The position numbers and the translations under genes were made by a program. A stretch of DNA of 64,000 bases from Gardnerella greenwoodii 00703Dmash (GTDB taxonomy: Bacteria; Actinomycetota; Actinomycetes; Actinomycetales; Bifidobacteriaceae), in the NCBI RefSeq assembly GCF_000263635.1, contig NZ_ADEV01000009.1, positions 1-64,000 of the forward strand. Reading direction: 5' to 3'. Shown here in pieces: positions 33,712 to 43,357 of the stretch. The notes beneath the pieces were generated by a model. That model did not search any database, was not told where the DNA came from, and saw nothing but the letters and a program-made list of their open reading frames with translations. Each line of letters begins with the position of its first letter. The stretch's first letter is position 1.

Positions 33712-36189
33712 CTACTCGTTATCGCCAGCGGTTGCAGCGGTAGCGGTGACAGCGCCTGGCTTGTCGGTCTTAACGCCTGGCCATACCCAATCGGTGTAAT
33801 CTGGGTGATCAAGACCCTTGTCGACTGCATACTGGAAGGCTTCGAGGCGGAAGTCCTCGAGCTTCTTGATTTCGTCGGCATACTTGGCGGCGTCAACCAT
33901 ACGCAAAGCTTCAGCGGTAAGCTCGTAACGATCCATGTCGTTCACGCGAACCATGTCGTATGGCGTGGTGGTGGAGCCCTGCTCCTTGTAGCCATGGACG
34001 TTGAAGTTGTCGTGGTTTGGACGATCGTAAATCAAGCCGCGAACGTCATGTGCATAGGAGTGATAAGCGAAGAGAACTGGCTTGTCAGCGGTGAAGAGAT
34101 CGGTGAACTCTTCGTCAGTCAAAGCTTCGTTGTTTTCCTTAGCGGACTGCAACTTGAGCAAGTCAACAACGTTAACAACCTTGAACTTAACGCCAAGCTT
34201 GTTCAACTTGTCGGCAGCGGCCATCAATTCCTGCTGTGGAACATCGCCAACACCAGCGAGAACAACCTGAACTTCGTCGTTGTTCTTAGCGTTGGAAGCC
34301 CACTTCCACTCTGCAGCGCCCTTTTCGAGCTCTTCGCGAGCTTCGTCGAGGGTCAACCAAGTGGCGGCTGGCTGCTTACCAGCGAAGATGGCGTTAATCA
34401 TGTTGGTGGACTTGTAAGCCTTTTCAGCAACAGCGAGCAACATGTTGGAATCTACTGGGAAGTAGATGCCGATTACATGATCGTTGTTGAAGGTCTTGTT
34501 CAAGAGCACGGAGGTTACGCCTGGATCCTGGTGCGAGAAGCCGTTGTGATCCTGACGCCATACGTGAGAGGATACCAACAAGTTCACGGAGGAGATTGGC
34601 TTACGCCATGGAATCTCGCGAACGGTAGCCTCAAGCCACTTTGCGTGCTGGTTCAACATGGAGTCGATAACGTGTACGAAGGACTCGTAAGAGCTCCAGA
34701 TGCCGTGACGACCGGTGAGCAAGTAACCCTCGAGGAAGCCTTCCATCTGGTGCTCGGAAAGCTGCTCGGTGACCTGGCCGGTAACAGCCATGTGCTCATC
34801 GACTAAGCCAGAAAGGTAGCCAGCATCCCACTGCTTGTTGGTTACTTCGTAAGCAGCCTGCAAACGGTTGGAAGCGGTCTCATCTGGGCCGAAGATACGG
34901 AAGGAATCTGGGTTGTTCTTGATGATGTCACGAGTGTAAACACCAAGGCGACGGGTAGCTTCGAGCTGACCCCAGCCGTGACCGAATTCCTTAACTTCCT
35001 TGACTTCGTAATCATCGAGCTTTGGAAGCTTCAAATCTTCACGAATACGACCACCGTTGGCGTTTGGATTTTCGCCAATACGGAGTTCGCCCTTTGGCAT
35101 GAAGGAAAGAACGTCTTCCTTCACAGCGCCCTTTTCATCGAAGAGCTCTTCAGGCTTGTAGGACTTCATCCAGTTCTTCAAAACCTCGAAGTGAGCTTCG
35201 GTATCGCGAGCGGAAGCCAGTGGAACCTGGTGTGCACGCCAAGAGCCTTCGGTCTTCTTGCCGTCGATGAACTTCGGGCAAGTCCAACCCTTTGGAGTGC
35301 GGAAGATGATCATTGGGTAGTAAGGGCGAGTTACGTCGTTAGTCTGAGCCTCAGCCTTAATATCGCAAATCTCGTCGAAGATGGTTTCGAACATATCGGC
35401 GAAGCGACGGTGGATGGACATGTGATCCTCATCGTCGAAGCCAGCAACGAACTCGTATGGCTCGTAGCCCATGCCGTGGAAGAACTCATGAAGCTCTTCG
35501 TCGGAAATGCGGGAAAGAATAGTTGGGTTAGCAATCTTATAACCGTTCAAGTGCAAGATTGGAAGCACGATACCGTCGGTACGTGGGTTCACAAGCTTGT
35601 TGGACTGCCAACCGGTGGCCAAAGGACCAGTTTCAGCTTCGCCATCGCCGACGATTGCTGGAACGAACAAGCTTGGGTTGTTCATAACAGCGCCGTAAGC
35701 GTGGGAGAGTGCATAACCAAGCTCGCCACCTTCGTGGATGGAGCCTGGGGTTTCAGGAGCGAAGTGAGAAGGAATACCGCCTGGGTAAGAGAACTGGCGG
35801 AAGAACTTCTGCAAACCAGCTTCGTCCTTTGTAATCTTTGGATAGTACTCAGTGTAAGTACCGTCGAGGTAGGACTGAGCAGTACCAGCTGGGCCGCCGT
35901 GGCCTGGACCCATGATAATCACGGTATTCTGCTGGTGGTCAGCAATGAAACGGTTGATGTGGCCAATAAGGAAGTTAAGACCTGGAGTGGTGCCCCAGTG
36001 GCCCACCAGACGATGCTTAACATCTTCGCGAGTGAACGGCTCCTTCATTAGAGGGTTGCTACGAAGATAAATTTGGCCGATTGCAAGATAGTTGGCAACA
36101 CGCCAGTACTTGTCTACGCCTTCGATAGCTGCCTCGGAAACTGGAGCGTTGAGCTTCTTCCAAGGTGTGCCAATAACAGGACTCGTCAT
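33712..36189 (-). CDS. xfp: Xylulose-5-phosphate/fructose-6-phosphate phosphoketolase
   Basis: Key thiamine-diphosphate enzyme of the bifid shunt. It splits fructose-6-phosphate or xylulose-5-phosphate with phosphate into acetyl phosphate and erythrose-4-phosphate or glyceraldehyde-3-phosphate. I start at the ATG at 36189 (825 residues), preceded by AGGAG; the family begins [16 protein letters not shown]. Phosphoketolase signatures include [14 protein letters not shown], the ThDP/Mg site [51 protein letters not shown] and [20 protein letters not shown]. The protein looks nearly identical to Bifidobacterium Xfp. Codon use is strongly biased and more GC-rich than in the neighbours, fitting very high expression. 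It has its own terminator. Confidence 0.97.
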   Translation of the reverse strand: MTSPVIGTPWKKLNAPVSEAAIEGVDKYWRVANYLAIGQIYLRSNPLMKEPFTREDVKHRLVGHWGTTPGLNFLIGHINRFIADHQQNTVIIMGPGHGGPAGTAQSYLDGTYTEYYPKITKDEAGLQKFFRQFSYPGGIPSHFAPETPGSIHEGGELGYALSHAYGAVMNNPSLFVPAIVGDGEAETGPLATGWQSNKLVNPRTDGIVLPILHLNGYKIANPTILSRISDEELHEFFHGMGYEPYEFVAGFDDEDHMSIHRRFADMFETIFDEICDIKAEAQTNDVTRPYYPMIIFRTPKGWTCPKFIDGKKTEGSWRAHQVPLASARDTEAHFEVLKNWMKSYKPEELFDEKGAVKEDVLSFMPKGELRIGENPNANGGRIREDLKLPKLDDYEVKEVKEFGHGWGQLEATRRLGVYTRDIIKNNPDSFRIFGPDETASNRLQAAYEVTNKQWDAGYLSGLVDEHMAVTGQVTEQLSEHQMEGFLEGYLLTGRHGIWSSYESFVHVIDSMLNQHAKWLEATVREIPWRKPISSVNLLVSSHVWRQDHNGFSHQDPGVTSVLLNKTFNNDHVIGIYFPVDSNMLLAVAEKAYKSTNMINAIFAGKQPAATWLTLDEAREELEKGAAEWKWASNAKNNDEVQVVLAGVGDVPQQELMAAADKLNKLGVKFKVVNVVDLLKLQSAKENNEALTDEEFTDLFTADKPVLFAYHSYAHDVRGLIYDRPNHDNFNVHGYKEQGSTTTPYDMVRVNDMDRYELTAEALRMVDAAKYADEIKKLEDFRLEAFQYAVDKGLDHPDYTDWVWPGVKTDKPGAVTATAATAGDNE

Positions 36190-36590
36190 GTGTACTCCTG
36201 TACTCAAGCACTTTTCAGTGCAATTTGATCATTACCATTTGGTTATAGAGTCTGGAAAACAAATGTATTACAGCTCTTTTTCCATCCGTTTCAGTATAGT
36301 GCCAGCGTCTGACTTTTGTTCGTTTGGTTACTTCTTCGTGCATTTATGTTGAAAAAATGTGTGATTATGTGCGCAAAAAATTAGCCATTTGTATAGATTA
36401 TGTTATATTTGATGTTCGTTTTTTGCTTTGTTATTCAGCGTTTCGCACAAAAATTTATCAAAGCTATTTATTGATTTAGAATTATTAATGTAACTTTTAT
36501 ATCTAATTTCGGCGTTTTGTAATTACGCAACGTCTCAAAGCTTCACTATTATGAATTGAATCGTATTAGAACTTATATATAAGGAGAATC
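36190..36590. other. Divergent intergenic region xfp/guaA
   Basis: About 400 AT-rich bases. A TATACT box on the minus strand near 36294-36299 is a plausible -10 for xfp. I see no clear riboswitch or hairpin before guaA. Confidence 0.4.
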
Positions 36591-38153
36591 ATGGCAAAAG
36601 GACCAGTGCTTGTCGTTGATTTTGGCGCTCAATACGCTCAGCTTATTGCTCGTCGAGTGCGAGAGGCTAATGTGTATTCAGAGCTTGTTCCGCACTCTAT
36701 GCCAGTTGACGAAATGTTAGCTAAAGATCCTCAAGCTATTATTCTTTCGGGTGGTCCTGCTTCTGTTTATGAACCGGGTGCTCCAGATATTGATCCAAAG
36801 ATTTTTGAAGCGGGCGTTCCAGTTCTTGGCATTTGCTATGGCTTCCAAGTAATGGCTCATGAACTTGGTGGAGATGTAGATAAAGCTGCTCTTGGTGAGT
36901 ATGGTAAAACTTCCGCAACTATTGATGATTCTGAAGGCCTGCTTGCAGATTCTCCTGTTGAGCAAAATACTTGGATGAGCCACGGTGTTGCTGTTAAGCG
37001 CGCTCCAGAAGGTTTTAAGGTGTTGGCGCACACAGATGGTGCTCCTGTTGCTGCAATGCAAGATGAAAGTCGCAAACTTTATGGAGTTCAGTGGCATCCA
37101 GAAGTAAAGCACACTCCATTGGGTCAGGAACTTATTTCTACATTCTTACATAAGTGTGCAGGGTTAGATAACAATTGGAATCCTTCTAACATTATTGAGG
37201 ATCAGGTTGCTAAGATTCGCGCCGAAGTTGGGGATGCGCAAGTTATTTGTGGTCTTTCTGGTGGAGTTGATTCAGCGGTTGCTGCAGCTTTGGTGCATAA
37301 AGCAATTGGTGATCAGCTTACTTGCGTTTTTGTTGACCACGGTTTGCTTCGTAAAGGCGAAGTTGAGCAGGTTAAACATGATTTCGTTAAAGCTACAGGC
37401 ATTAAGCTTATTGCGGTAGATGCAGAAGACGATTTTTTGGATGCACTTAAAGGCATAAGTGAACCAGAGTGCAAGCGCAAGATTATTGGCGAAAAGTTCA
37501 TTCGTACTTTTGAAAAAGCTCAGCGTCAGGTTATTGAAGAAGCTGGTAAAACTGGAGCTGAAGTTAAGTTCCTTGTGCAGGGAACTCTTTACCCAGATGT
37601 TGTAGAATCTGGCGGCGGAGACGGTGCTGCAAACATTAAGTCGCATCACAACGTTGGTGGTTTGCCAAAAGATTTGAAGTTTAAGCTTATTGAGCCTTTG
37701 CGCACGCTGTTTAAGGATGAAGTTCGCGCTATTGGTACTGAGCTTGGGCTTCCGGATGAAATCGTGTGGCGTCAGCCTTTCCCTGGTCCAGGCTTAGGTA
37801 TTCGCATTGTTGGTGAGATTACACGCGAGCGTTTGGCTGTTCTTCGCGAAGCAGATGCAATTGCTAGGGAAGAGCTTTCTAAAGCTGGTCTTGACCGCGA
37901 CATTTGGCAATGCCCAGTTGTATTGCTTGCTGACGTTCATTCTGTTGGTGTTCAGGGCGATGAGCGCACATATGGTTCTACAATTGTTTTGCGCCCTGTG
38001 AGCTCTGAGGATGCTATGACAGCTGATTGGTCTCGCGTTCCTTACGATGTGTTGGCGAAGATTTCTACTCGAATCACAAACGAGTGCCGTCAAATCAATC
38101 GCGTTGTGCTCGACGTAACTTCTAAGCCGCCTGCCACTATTGAGTGGGAGTGA
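36591..38153 (+). CDS. guaA: GMP synthase (glutamine-hydrolysing)
   Basis: Converts XMP to GMP using glutamine and ATP. The 520-residue protein has the class I glutamine amidotransferase domain (1-195) with nucleophile C82 in LGICYGFQ and the His/Glu pair in QWHPEVKH. The ATP-pyrophosphatase domain (about 205-390) has the P-loop [12 protein letters not shown]. The C-terminal dimerisation domain ends in KPPATIEWE, as is usual. The ATG is preceded by AAGGAGAATC. It stands alone, closed by two hairpins downstream. Confidence 0.96.
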   Translation: MAKGPVLVVDFGAQYAQLIARRVREANVYSELVPHSMPVDEMLAKDPQAIILSGGPASVYEPGAPDIDPKIFEAGVPVLGICYGFQVMAHELGGDVDKAALGEYGKTSATIDDSEGLLADSPVEQNTWMSHGVAVKRAPEGFKVLAHTDGAPVAAMQDESRKLYGVQWHPEVKHTPLGQELISTFLHKCAGLDNNWNPSNIIEDQVAKIRAEVGDAQVICGLSGGVDSAVAAALVHKAIGDQLTCVFVDHGLLRKGEVEQVKHDFVKATGIKLIAVDAEDDFLDALKGISEPECKRKIIGEKFIRTFEKAQRQVIEEAGKTGAEVKFLVQGTLYPDVVESGGGDGAANIKSHHNVGGLPKDLKFKLIEPLRTLFKDEVRAIGTELGLPDEIVWRQPFPGPGLGIRIVGEITRERLAVLREADAIAREELSKAGLDRDIWQCPVVLLADVHSVGVQGDERTYGSTIVLRPVSSEDAMTADWSRVPYDVLAKISTRITNECRQINRVVLDVTSKPPATIEWE

Positions 38154-38183
38154 CAGTTTTTGATGAGAATTATCGACTGAAAT

Positions 38184-38219
38184 ATAAACATATGCTTATA
38201 CAGTAAAACATATGTTTAT
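38184..38219. repeat. 11-bp inverted repeat after guaA
   Basis: ATAAACATATG (38184-38194) and CATATGTTTAT (38209-38219) are perfect inverted copies with a 14-nt spacer. This is either an AT-rich hairpin or an operator. Confidence 0.45.
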
Positions 38220-38255
38220 TTTCATTAAAAACTGTAATAATTACTGTTTTTTATA

Positions 38256-38286
38256 AAGCACTTCGTGAAAATGGAGTGCTTTTTTC
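38256..38286 (+). terminator. Intrinsic terminator of guaA
   Basis: 7-bp stem AAGCACT/AGTGCTT with a 12-nt loop and a run of six T. Just upstream (38226-38252) is an imperfect A/T-rich hairpin with its own T-run, so termination may be double. Confidence 0.8.
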
Positions 38287-38672
38287 TGTATATCGGTGTG
38301 TCGAATTTTCTAAAAACAGGTAAATTTTCGAATTTTATCGATATTTAATGAATATTGTAGTAGTAAATACTGTTGTTTCTAATTGTTTATAATGTTTAAA
38401 CGATATAATGAATTTTACATGAAACAACAGTATGAGCTGTAACAGTAGTTGTTGGCTGGGTGTAAAAACTACTGCTCGTAGTAGCTCTTACTACTTTGCT
38501 TCATTGCGGAACCGTGAATTTTGTAAGTGTAGTTTTACTGTGCTACGAAACTAATCGTGTATCTCGAATAGTTTCGCCTACGGTATCGTTTGCGAAGTTT
38601 GTAAGATATTTTGCCGCCAATAATTGCGTAAGCCGCTCAAACTATATCGATTAATATGGTAAGGAGAGTTAC
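38287..38672. promoter_or_regulatory. Regulatory region upstream of the PTS IIC gene
   Basis: About 390 bases without a gene. It contains ACTACT (38468-38473), GTAGTAG (38478-38484) and ACTACT (38490-38495), plus an 8-bp inverted repeat CGAAACTA/TAGTTTCG (38546-38576). These are candidate operators for the GntR regulator encoded at 40276. No assignment is possible by eye. Confidence 0.35.
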
Positions 38673-40061
38673 GTGGACGGAATTCTGTCAGTACTGCTCG
38701 ATATTTTCAGACAGCCATCTGTTATAGTTGCGCTTATTTCTTTTATTGGGCTTGCAGTGCAAAGAAAGAGATTCTCGGATATTTTGCAAGGATCAATCCG
38801 TACTCTTGTTGGTTTTCTTGTTTTAGCAGCTGGTTCTGGAGTTATTACTGAAGCGTTGAACCCATTTGGCAAAATGTTTCAATATGCATTTCATGTGCAA
38901 GGCGTAGTTCCGAATAATGAAGCAATTATTGGAACTGTTTTATTGAAATATGGCTCTGAATCTGCGATTATTTTCTTCTTTGGAATGATTGTTAATATTA
39001 TTCTTTCTATTACTTCTCGTTTTAAATTTATCTATTTAACGGGTCACGTAGCTTTCTATATGGCAAGTATGCTTGCAGTTATATTTAATGTTGCAGGATT
39101 TAGCATGTGGGAAGTTCTTTTATGGGGCTCAATTGCTCAAGGATTGTTTACGACAATTTCTCCAGCACTGGTGCAGCCGTTTATGAAAAAAGCTTCAGGC
39201 AAAGATGATGTTGCTTTAGGTCATCCTGCTGGTACTGGTGTTGCTTTAGGTGCGTTAATTGCAAAAATTACTGCTTCAAAAAAGCGTCCTTCTAAGTCAA
39301 CTGAGGATATTAAATTCCCAGCAGCATTGGGATTCTTGCGTGATACAACAGTTCTTATCACGCTTTCTATGGCTGTTATTTATATAGTAGTGGCACTTTT
39401 TGCTGGATCTTCGTATGTCGAAACACATTTATCTAATGGTCAAAACTTCATTGTTTTCGTTATGTTGAAGGCTGCAACTTTTGCTGCAGGTGTTTATATT
39501 ATTCTTGCAGGCGTGCAGATTGTTCTTGACGAAATTGTTCCAGCTTTTAAGGGAATATCGGAAAAGCTTGTTAAAAATGCTCGTCCTGCTTTAGATGCAC
39601 CAATGACTTTTGGCTTTGCTCCTAATGCTGTTCTTATTGGTTTCTTAGCTAGTTTCTTTGGCGGTTTGCTTGGAATGACGCTTATGGCGATTTTGGGAAC
39701 GACAATTATTATTCCTGGAATTGTTGCGCATTTCATGGCTGGTGGTGCTGCAGGAGTATTCGGTAATGGTCAAGGTGGAATACGTGGTTGCTTGACTGCA
39801 TCATTTATTAATGGTCTTTTTATTACCTTCCTTCCTTTGTTCCTTTTGCCAGTGCTTGGCGATTTGGGAAGCGCAAATTCTACATATTCTGATGCGGATT
39901 ATGGCGTATTTGGTGTAATACTTGGTCACGTAAATATTGTTGGCGGACGTACTGTTCTAATTTCTGTAATACTTATTGCGCTAATATTGTTCTACTCTGT
40001 CTCAATATTTATGAATAAACGCGATTCTAATAATTTTGAAAAAGTTGAAGAAATAAAATAA
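38673..40061 (+). CDS. PTS ascorbate-type IIC permease (UlaA/SgaT-like)
   Basis: Membrane permease of the phosphoenolpyruvate phosphotransferase system, ascorbate family. The 462-residue protein has about 11 hydrophobic helices. SgaT-like features include GSGVITEALNPFGKMF near 53 and GFAPNAVLIGFLASFFGG near 310, followed by FMAGGAAGVFGNGQGG. The start is a GTG with AAGGAGAG seven bases upstream. The usual partners, IIB (UlaB) and IIA (UlaC), are not adjacent and not in the window. The substrate may be ascorbate or another sugar acid or pentitol. A GntR regulator follows after a hairpin. Confidence 0.85.
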   Translation: MDGILSVLLDIFRQPSVIVALISFIGLAVQRKRFSDILQGSIRTLVGFLVLAAGSGVITEALNPFGKMFQYAFHVQGVVPNNEAIIGTVLLKYGSESAIIFFFGMIVNIILSITSRFKFIYLTGHVAFYMASMLAVIFNVAGFSMWEVLLWGSIAQGLFTTISPALVQPFMKKASGKDDVALGHPAGTGVALGALIAKITASKKRPSKSTEDIKFPAALGFLRDTTVLITLSMAVIYIVVALFAGSSYVETHLSNGQNFIVFVMLKAATFAAGVYIILAGVQIVLDEIVPAFKGISEKLVKNARPALDAPMTFGFAPNAVLIGFLASFFGGLLGMTLMAILGTTIIIPGIVAHFMAGGAAGVFGNGQGGIRGCLTASFINGLFITFLPLFLLPVLGDLGSANSTYSDADYGVFGVILGHVNIVGGRTVLISVILIALILFYSVSIFMNKRDSNNFEKVEEIK

Positions 40062-40194
40062 GTAAGGAAAATAAAAGCACAATTAAATAATTGTGTAGAC
40101 ATATAAAAATTAAAAATTTTTTTACTCATTTTCTTATTTATTTGTACATTTTATTGTATGACTGGTAGGATAACAGAGTTATTAGTTTTGCATG

Positions 40195-40244
40195 AGCCGT
40201 TGTTACTATGCTGTGTTTTACACAAACTAGTATCAACGGCTTTT
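40195..40244 (+). terminator. Hairpin between PTS IIC and gntR genes
   Basis: 14-bp stem (40195-40208/40228-40241) with one mismatch, an inner TGTGT/ACACA stem in the loop, and four T. It could terminate the IIC transcript. It also lies about 30 nt before gntR and might act in autoregulation. Confidence 0.6.
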
Positions 40245-40275
40245 CATGTTATCGTTTAGCTAGGGGAGAGTGATA

Positions 40276-41004
40276 ATGGTCGAAGGTGTGCCTAAATACA
40301 TTGCTGTGCGAGATAATCTTCGCGCTCGCATTGATTCTATGGAAGCAAACGAACAATTGCCTCCCGAAATTGAATTGTGCAAGCAGTACAACGTTAGTCG
40401 CATTACGTTGAGGCATGCTGTAGACACACTTATTGCAGAAGGCTTGTTGGTGCGAGAACAAGGTAGGGGCACGTTCCGCGCATCTGAAATTATTAATAGT
40501 AGAAATCGAGATATGATTTCTGACAGGGCACAAGGATTTTATGAGCAAGAATATGCTGATTATGCTGAAGTTCGCATTAAAGTTTTAGAAAATGACGTTG
40601 TTCATGATGAAGATGCTGCTGGGCGATTAGGCTTAAAGCCAACGGATGAGCTTATTTGCTTAAAGCGTTTGCGATACATAGACGGAGTATTATCGCGTTA
40701 CAGCGTGCTGTATTTATCTGCTTCTCGTTTTCCTAAAGTGCTAACTCATGATTTTTCTAATGAATCTTTAGCTGATTTCTTATTGCATGCTTACGCGGTT
40801 CAGCTTGTGGAAAATGAAGTATCTATTTATGTAGAAAACTTATGTGACAGTCTTGCAACAGTAATGAACGTTCCTGTTGGAACTGCAGTAATTGCTGCTC
40901 AATCTACTGTAAAAGATAATTTTGGTTCTAAAATTGCGTTTGGTGCAGCAGTGTATACGCCAAATTCTGGCGAGATTCGCTTCCATTTACACGCAAATTC
41001 ATAA
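40276..41004 (+). CDS. GntR-family (HutC/UTRA) transcriptional regulator
   Basis: A DNA-binding repressor or activator with a small-molecule sensor. A winged helix-turn-helix (about 5-75) contains IELCKQYNVSRITLRHAVDTL and GLLVREQGRGTF, the GntR signature. A UTRA domain (about 90-240) follows, with GLKPTDELICLKRLRYIDG. The ATG at 40276 is preferred to the GTG at 40270 because GGGGAG lies at the right distance. Its place directly after the PTS IIC gene makes that gene the likely target. Confidence 0.9.
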   Translation: MVEGVPKYIAVRDNLRARIDSMEANEQLPPEIELCKQYNVSRITLRHAVDTLIAEGLLVREQGRGTFRASEIINSRNRDMISDRAQGFYEQEYADYAEVRIKVLENDVVHDEDAAGRLGLKPTDELICLKRLRYIDGVLSRYSVLYLSASRFPKVLTHDFSNESLADFLLHAYAVQLVENEVSIYVENLCDSLATVMNVPVGTAVIAAQSTVKDNFGSKIAFGAAVYTPNSGEIRFHLHANS

Positions 41005-41034
41005 AATTTTCACTGTGTGAGAATGAAGTTTTGT

Positions 41035-41066
41035 AATTGCCTGTAGAATTTTCTGCAGGCAATTTT
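41035..41066 (+). terminator. Intrinsic terminator of gntR
   Basis: 12-bp stem built on AATTGCCTG/CAGGCAATT with one wobble, then TTTTC. Confidence 0.75.
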
Positions 41067-41124
41067 CGTATAAGCTATTTGTGTTTGGTTTTCAGTCTTA
41101 TAGTCTGACGGTTGTTTTACAAAA

Positions 41125-41157
41125 CAAAAAAGTCTTGCTGATTTCTCAGCAAGACTT
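41125..41157 (-). terminator. Intrinsic terminator of tRNA-Leu(GAG)
   Basis: 12-bp perfect stem AAGTCTTGCTGA/TCAGCAAGACTT with a 4-nt loop. On the minus strand it is followed by a six-T run. Confidence 0.9.
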
Positions 41158-41163
41158 ATTTCG

Positions 41164-41250
41164 TGTCCGGAGCGGGACTTGAACCCGCACGCCTGTACAA
41201 ATAGGCACTAGCACCTCAAGCTAGCGCGTCTACCATTCCGCCACCCGGAC
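41164..41250 (-). tRNA. tRNA-Leu (anticodon GAG)
   Basis: An 87-nt class II tRNA. Acceptor GTCCGGG/TCCGGAC, anticodon stem-loop GCTAG-CTTGAGG-TGCTAG, a long variable arm built on TGCCTATTTGTACAGGCG, T arm GCGGG-TTCAAGT-CCCGC. CCA is not encoded. Confidence 0.97.
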
Positions 41251-41364
41251 AGGTGTTTTAGACAACAGATAAGACTATAACATCTTTTTTGAGTCTTTGC
41301 TTCGGCGTGTTGAAAAATTTATGCTTTTTTGTTCTAATAAAGCATAAATTGCCTTATATATGCC

Positions 41365-43317
41365 TTATATTAAGCCATTCTTCGCTGCAAAATTTACGTC
41401 GCTACTTGGTTGAAAATCAAGAATATTAACCTGTTTATTTGTTGTATTTCCTTTTAAATCAACGAATGAATGCTGTGGAATAGTGGAAGTGTCATGGTTT
41501 GGGTAGTCTCTTCTAAAGAATGATCCGCGTGACTCATGCCTACAAAGCGATGCCTTTAATACGGCTTGTGCAAGCGTTGACATATTGCTTATTTCCCATA
41601 TTGCTGTAAGTTCTTGATTAAAAATCAAATCTTTACTATGAAGCTTTAAATTTTTTATTTTCGGAAGTAATGACGTTTGTATTTCTTGTAAAGCTGATTT
41701 AAGTGACTTTTCATCACAAGATATTGCAGCAGCTTTTTCCATAATTGTTCCAAGTTTTGAAAATAGTGAATAAGGATTATTTCCTTCGCTTGTATCTGCA
41801 GAGTTACTTAAGGCATTTATATTATTTTCGATACCATCTTGCTCAGAATTATCTTCTTTAGTAAGCGTTTTAATCTCAAAATTTTTTTGATTATATAATT
41901 TTTCTAGTTCTGTGCATGTTTCGTTGCACTCACTATTTTTGTTGCACTCGTTATTTTCGTCGCATTCGCATTTGCTGCTAGAAATAATATCGCTAAGTTC
42001 TTTTGCCATTGCAACGCCAGCGCGTTTTCCAAAAAGGCAAGCGTCAAGCAAAGAATTTCCTCCCAAGCGATTAGCTCCATGAACTCCAACACAAGAACAT
42101 TCACCAGCTGCGTATAGTCCTTTAATAATAGTTCTATTATTGTTGTGCCACTTGTAAACTTCGCCATTTAAAGTAATAGGTATTCCGCCCATTGTGTAGT
42201 GAGCTGTTGGACGAATAGGAACTAAATCTTTAGAAGGGTCAATATTAGCGTATTGTTCTATTGTTTCGTTAACTTGCGGCAAAACTTCTTTAATGCGGTC
42301 TTTGCCAATATTTGTCATATCTAGCCAAATGCAATCGCATTTTGAGTCAGCATTACAATCGCTTGTAGTATCTTTAACACCGCGGCCTTCGCGAATTTCA
42401 TTTTCAATAGCTCGAGAAACAATATCTCGCGGGGCTAAATCTTTATGAATTGAATCATAATTTTTCATAAATGATTCGCCATTGGAATTTTTTAATACTC
42501 CACCTTCTGCTCTAGCTGCTTCAGAAAGTAGCATTCCAGTATGTCCAAGACCAGTAGGGTGGAATTGTATAAACTCGCAATCTTCAATCTGCAAGCCTGC
42601 TTTCAAAGCTAATGACATTCCGTCGCCTGTTAAATCCCAAGAATTTGATGTTGTAGAAAATAATCTTCCAGCGCCGCCTGTAGCAATAAGAACTAACTTT
42701 GCGCGCATAGAGCGCAATTTACCTTTTGTAAGATCAAAAGCTACAATGCCTTCAACTTTTTGCGTTTCTTGATTTATTGCAATATCTGTAACATATAAAT
42801 CTTCAATAAAAGAGATATTTTCAGCAACGCATTTTTGCCAAAGACTATACAAAATTTGATGACCGATTCTATCTGCAGCAAAAGCAGCACGCGCAACTGG
42901 TTGCTTACCAAAATTGGCAGTATGACCGCCAAAGCGACGCTGGTTAATATGACCATCTTTTGTGCGAGAAAAAGCTACGCCATCATGTTCAAGCTGAATA
43001 ACTGTTTCGTAAGCCTCTTTTGCAAGCAGCTTAGCCGAATCCTGGTCGCTTAGCCAATCTCCACCATGAACAGTGTCATAATAATGCCACTGCCAAGTAT
43101 CGTGTTCAACATTTCCGAGGCTTGCAGCAATTCCACCTTCTGCTGATCCGGTATGAGATCTTAAAGAAGGTAGTTTAGAAATCACTTTTATTGAAGGAGA
43201 TTTTCCTTGTTTTTTCAATGCCTTGTATTCGCAAGATTGAACCAACCCAAGTGCTGCAGACAGTCCTGCTGCTCCGGCTCCAATAATAATTGCATCGTAG
43301 TATTCGCTTGATTGCAT
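41365..43317 (-). CDS. Succinate dehydrogenase/fumarate reductase-type flavoprotein with Cys-rich insertion
   Basis: An FAD enzyme related to SdhA/FrdA. The Rossmann motif IIIGAGAAGLSAAL is at residue 10. HTGSAEGGIAASLGN near 55 holds the His that binds FAD covalently in the family. Substrate-site motifs are EFIQFHPTGL and PTAHYTMGGI, and GLYAAGECSCVGVHGANRLG also fits. A 650-residue protein is slightly long because of an insertion at about 448-515, with tandem CECDENNECNKNSECNETC, then acidic Asn/Ser-rich sequence. A smaller Cys patch (DCNADSKCDC) lies near 315. No iron-sulfur or membrane-anchor subunit gene is present. It is the last gene of the yraN-comM-dprA cluster, 40 nt after dprA. L-aspartate oxidase is a less likely alternative. 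Confidence 0.8.
   Translation of the reverse strand: MQSSEYYDAIIIGAGAAGLSAALGLVQSCEYKALKKQGKSPSIKVISKLPSLRSHTGSAEGGIAASLGNVEHDTWQWHYYDTVHGGDWLSDQDSAKLLAKEAYETVIQLEHDGVAFSRTKDGHINQRRFGGHTANFGKQPVARAAFAADRIGHQILYSLWQKCVAENISFIEDLYVTDIAINQETQKVEGIVAFDLTKGKLRSMRAKLVLIATGGAGRLFSTTSNSWDLTGDGMSLALKAGLQIEDCEFIQFHPTGLGHTGMLLSEAARAEGGVLKNSNGESFMKNYDSIHKDLAPRDIVSRAIENEIREGRGVKDTTSDCNADSKCDCIWLDMTNIGKDRIKEVLPQVNETIEQYANIDPSKDLVPIRPTAHYTMGGIPITLNGEVYKWHNNNRTIIKGLYAAGECSCVGVHGANRLGGNSLLDACLFGKRAGVAMAKELSDIISSSKCECDENNECNKNSECNETCTELEKLYNQKNFEIKTLTKEDNSEQDGIENNINALSNSADTSEGNNPYSLFSKLGTIMEKAAAISCDEKSLKSALQEIQTSLLPKIKNLKLHSKDLIFNQELTAIWEISNMSTLAQAVLKASLCRHESRGSFFRRDYPNHDTSTIPQHSFVDLKGNTTNKQVNILDFQPSSDVNFAAKNGLI
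41923..41976 (-). repeat. Three imperfect 18-bp tandem repeats inside the flavoprotein gene
   Basis: The units at 41923-41940, 41941-41958 and 41959-41976 encode repeated (S/N)ECN(E/K)N-like hexapeptides. Confidence 0.7.
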
Positions 43318-43357
43318 ACTCTTATTTTCTCATAAGCATAGTCTTGCGGAATGCGTG

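Noticed and set aside
33700-36051. Two long plus-strand open frames (33700-34806 and 34978-36051) opposite the phosphoketolase gene
   Set aside because: They are antisense shadows produced by the strong codon bias of xfp; the xfp frame has full family motifs across the whole region.
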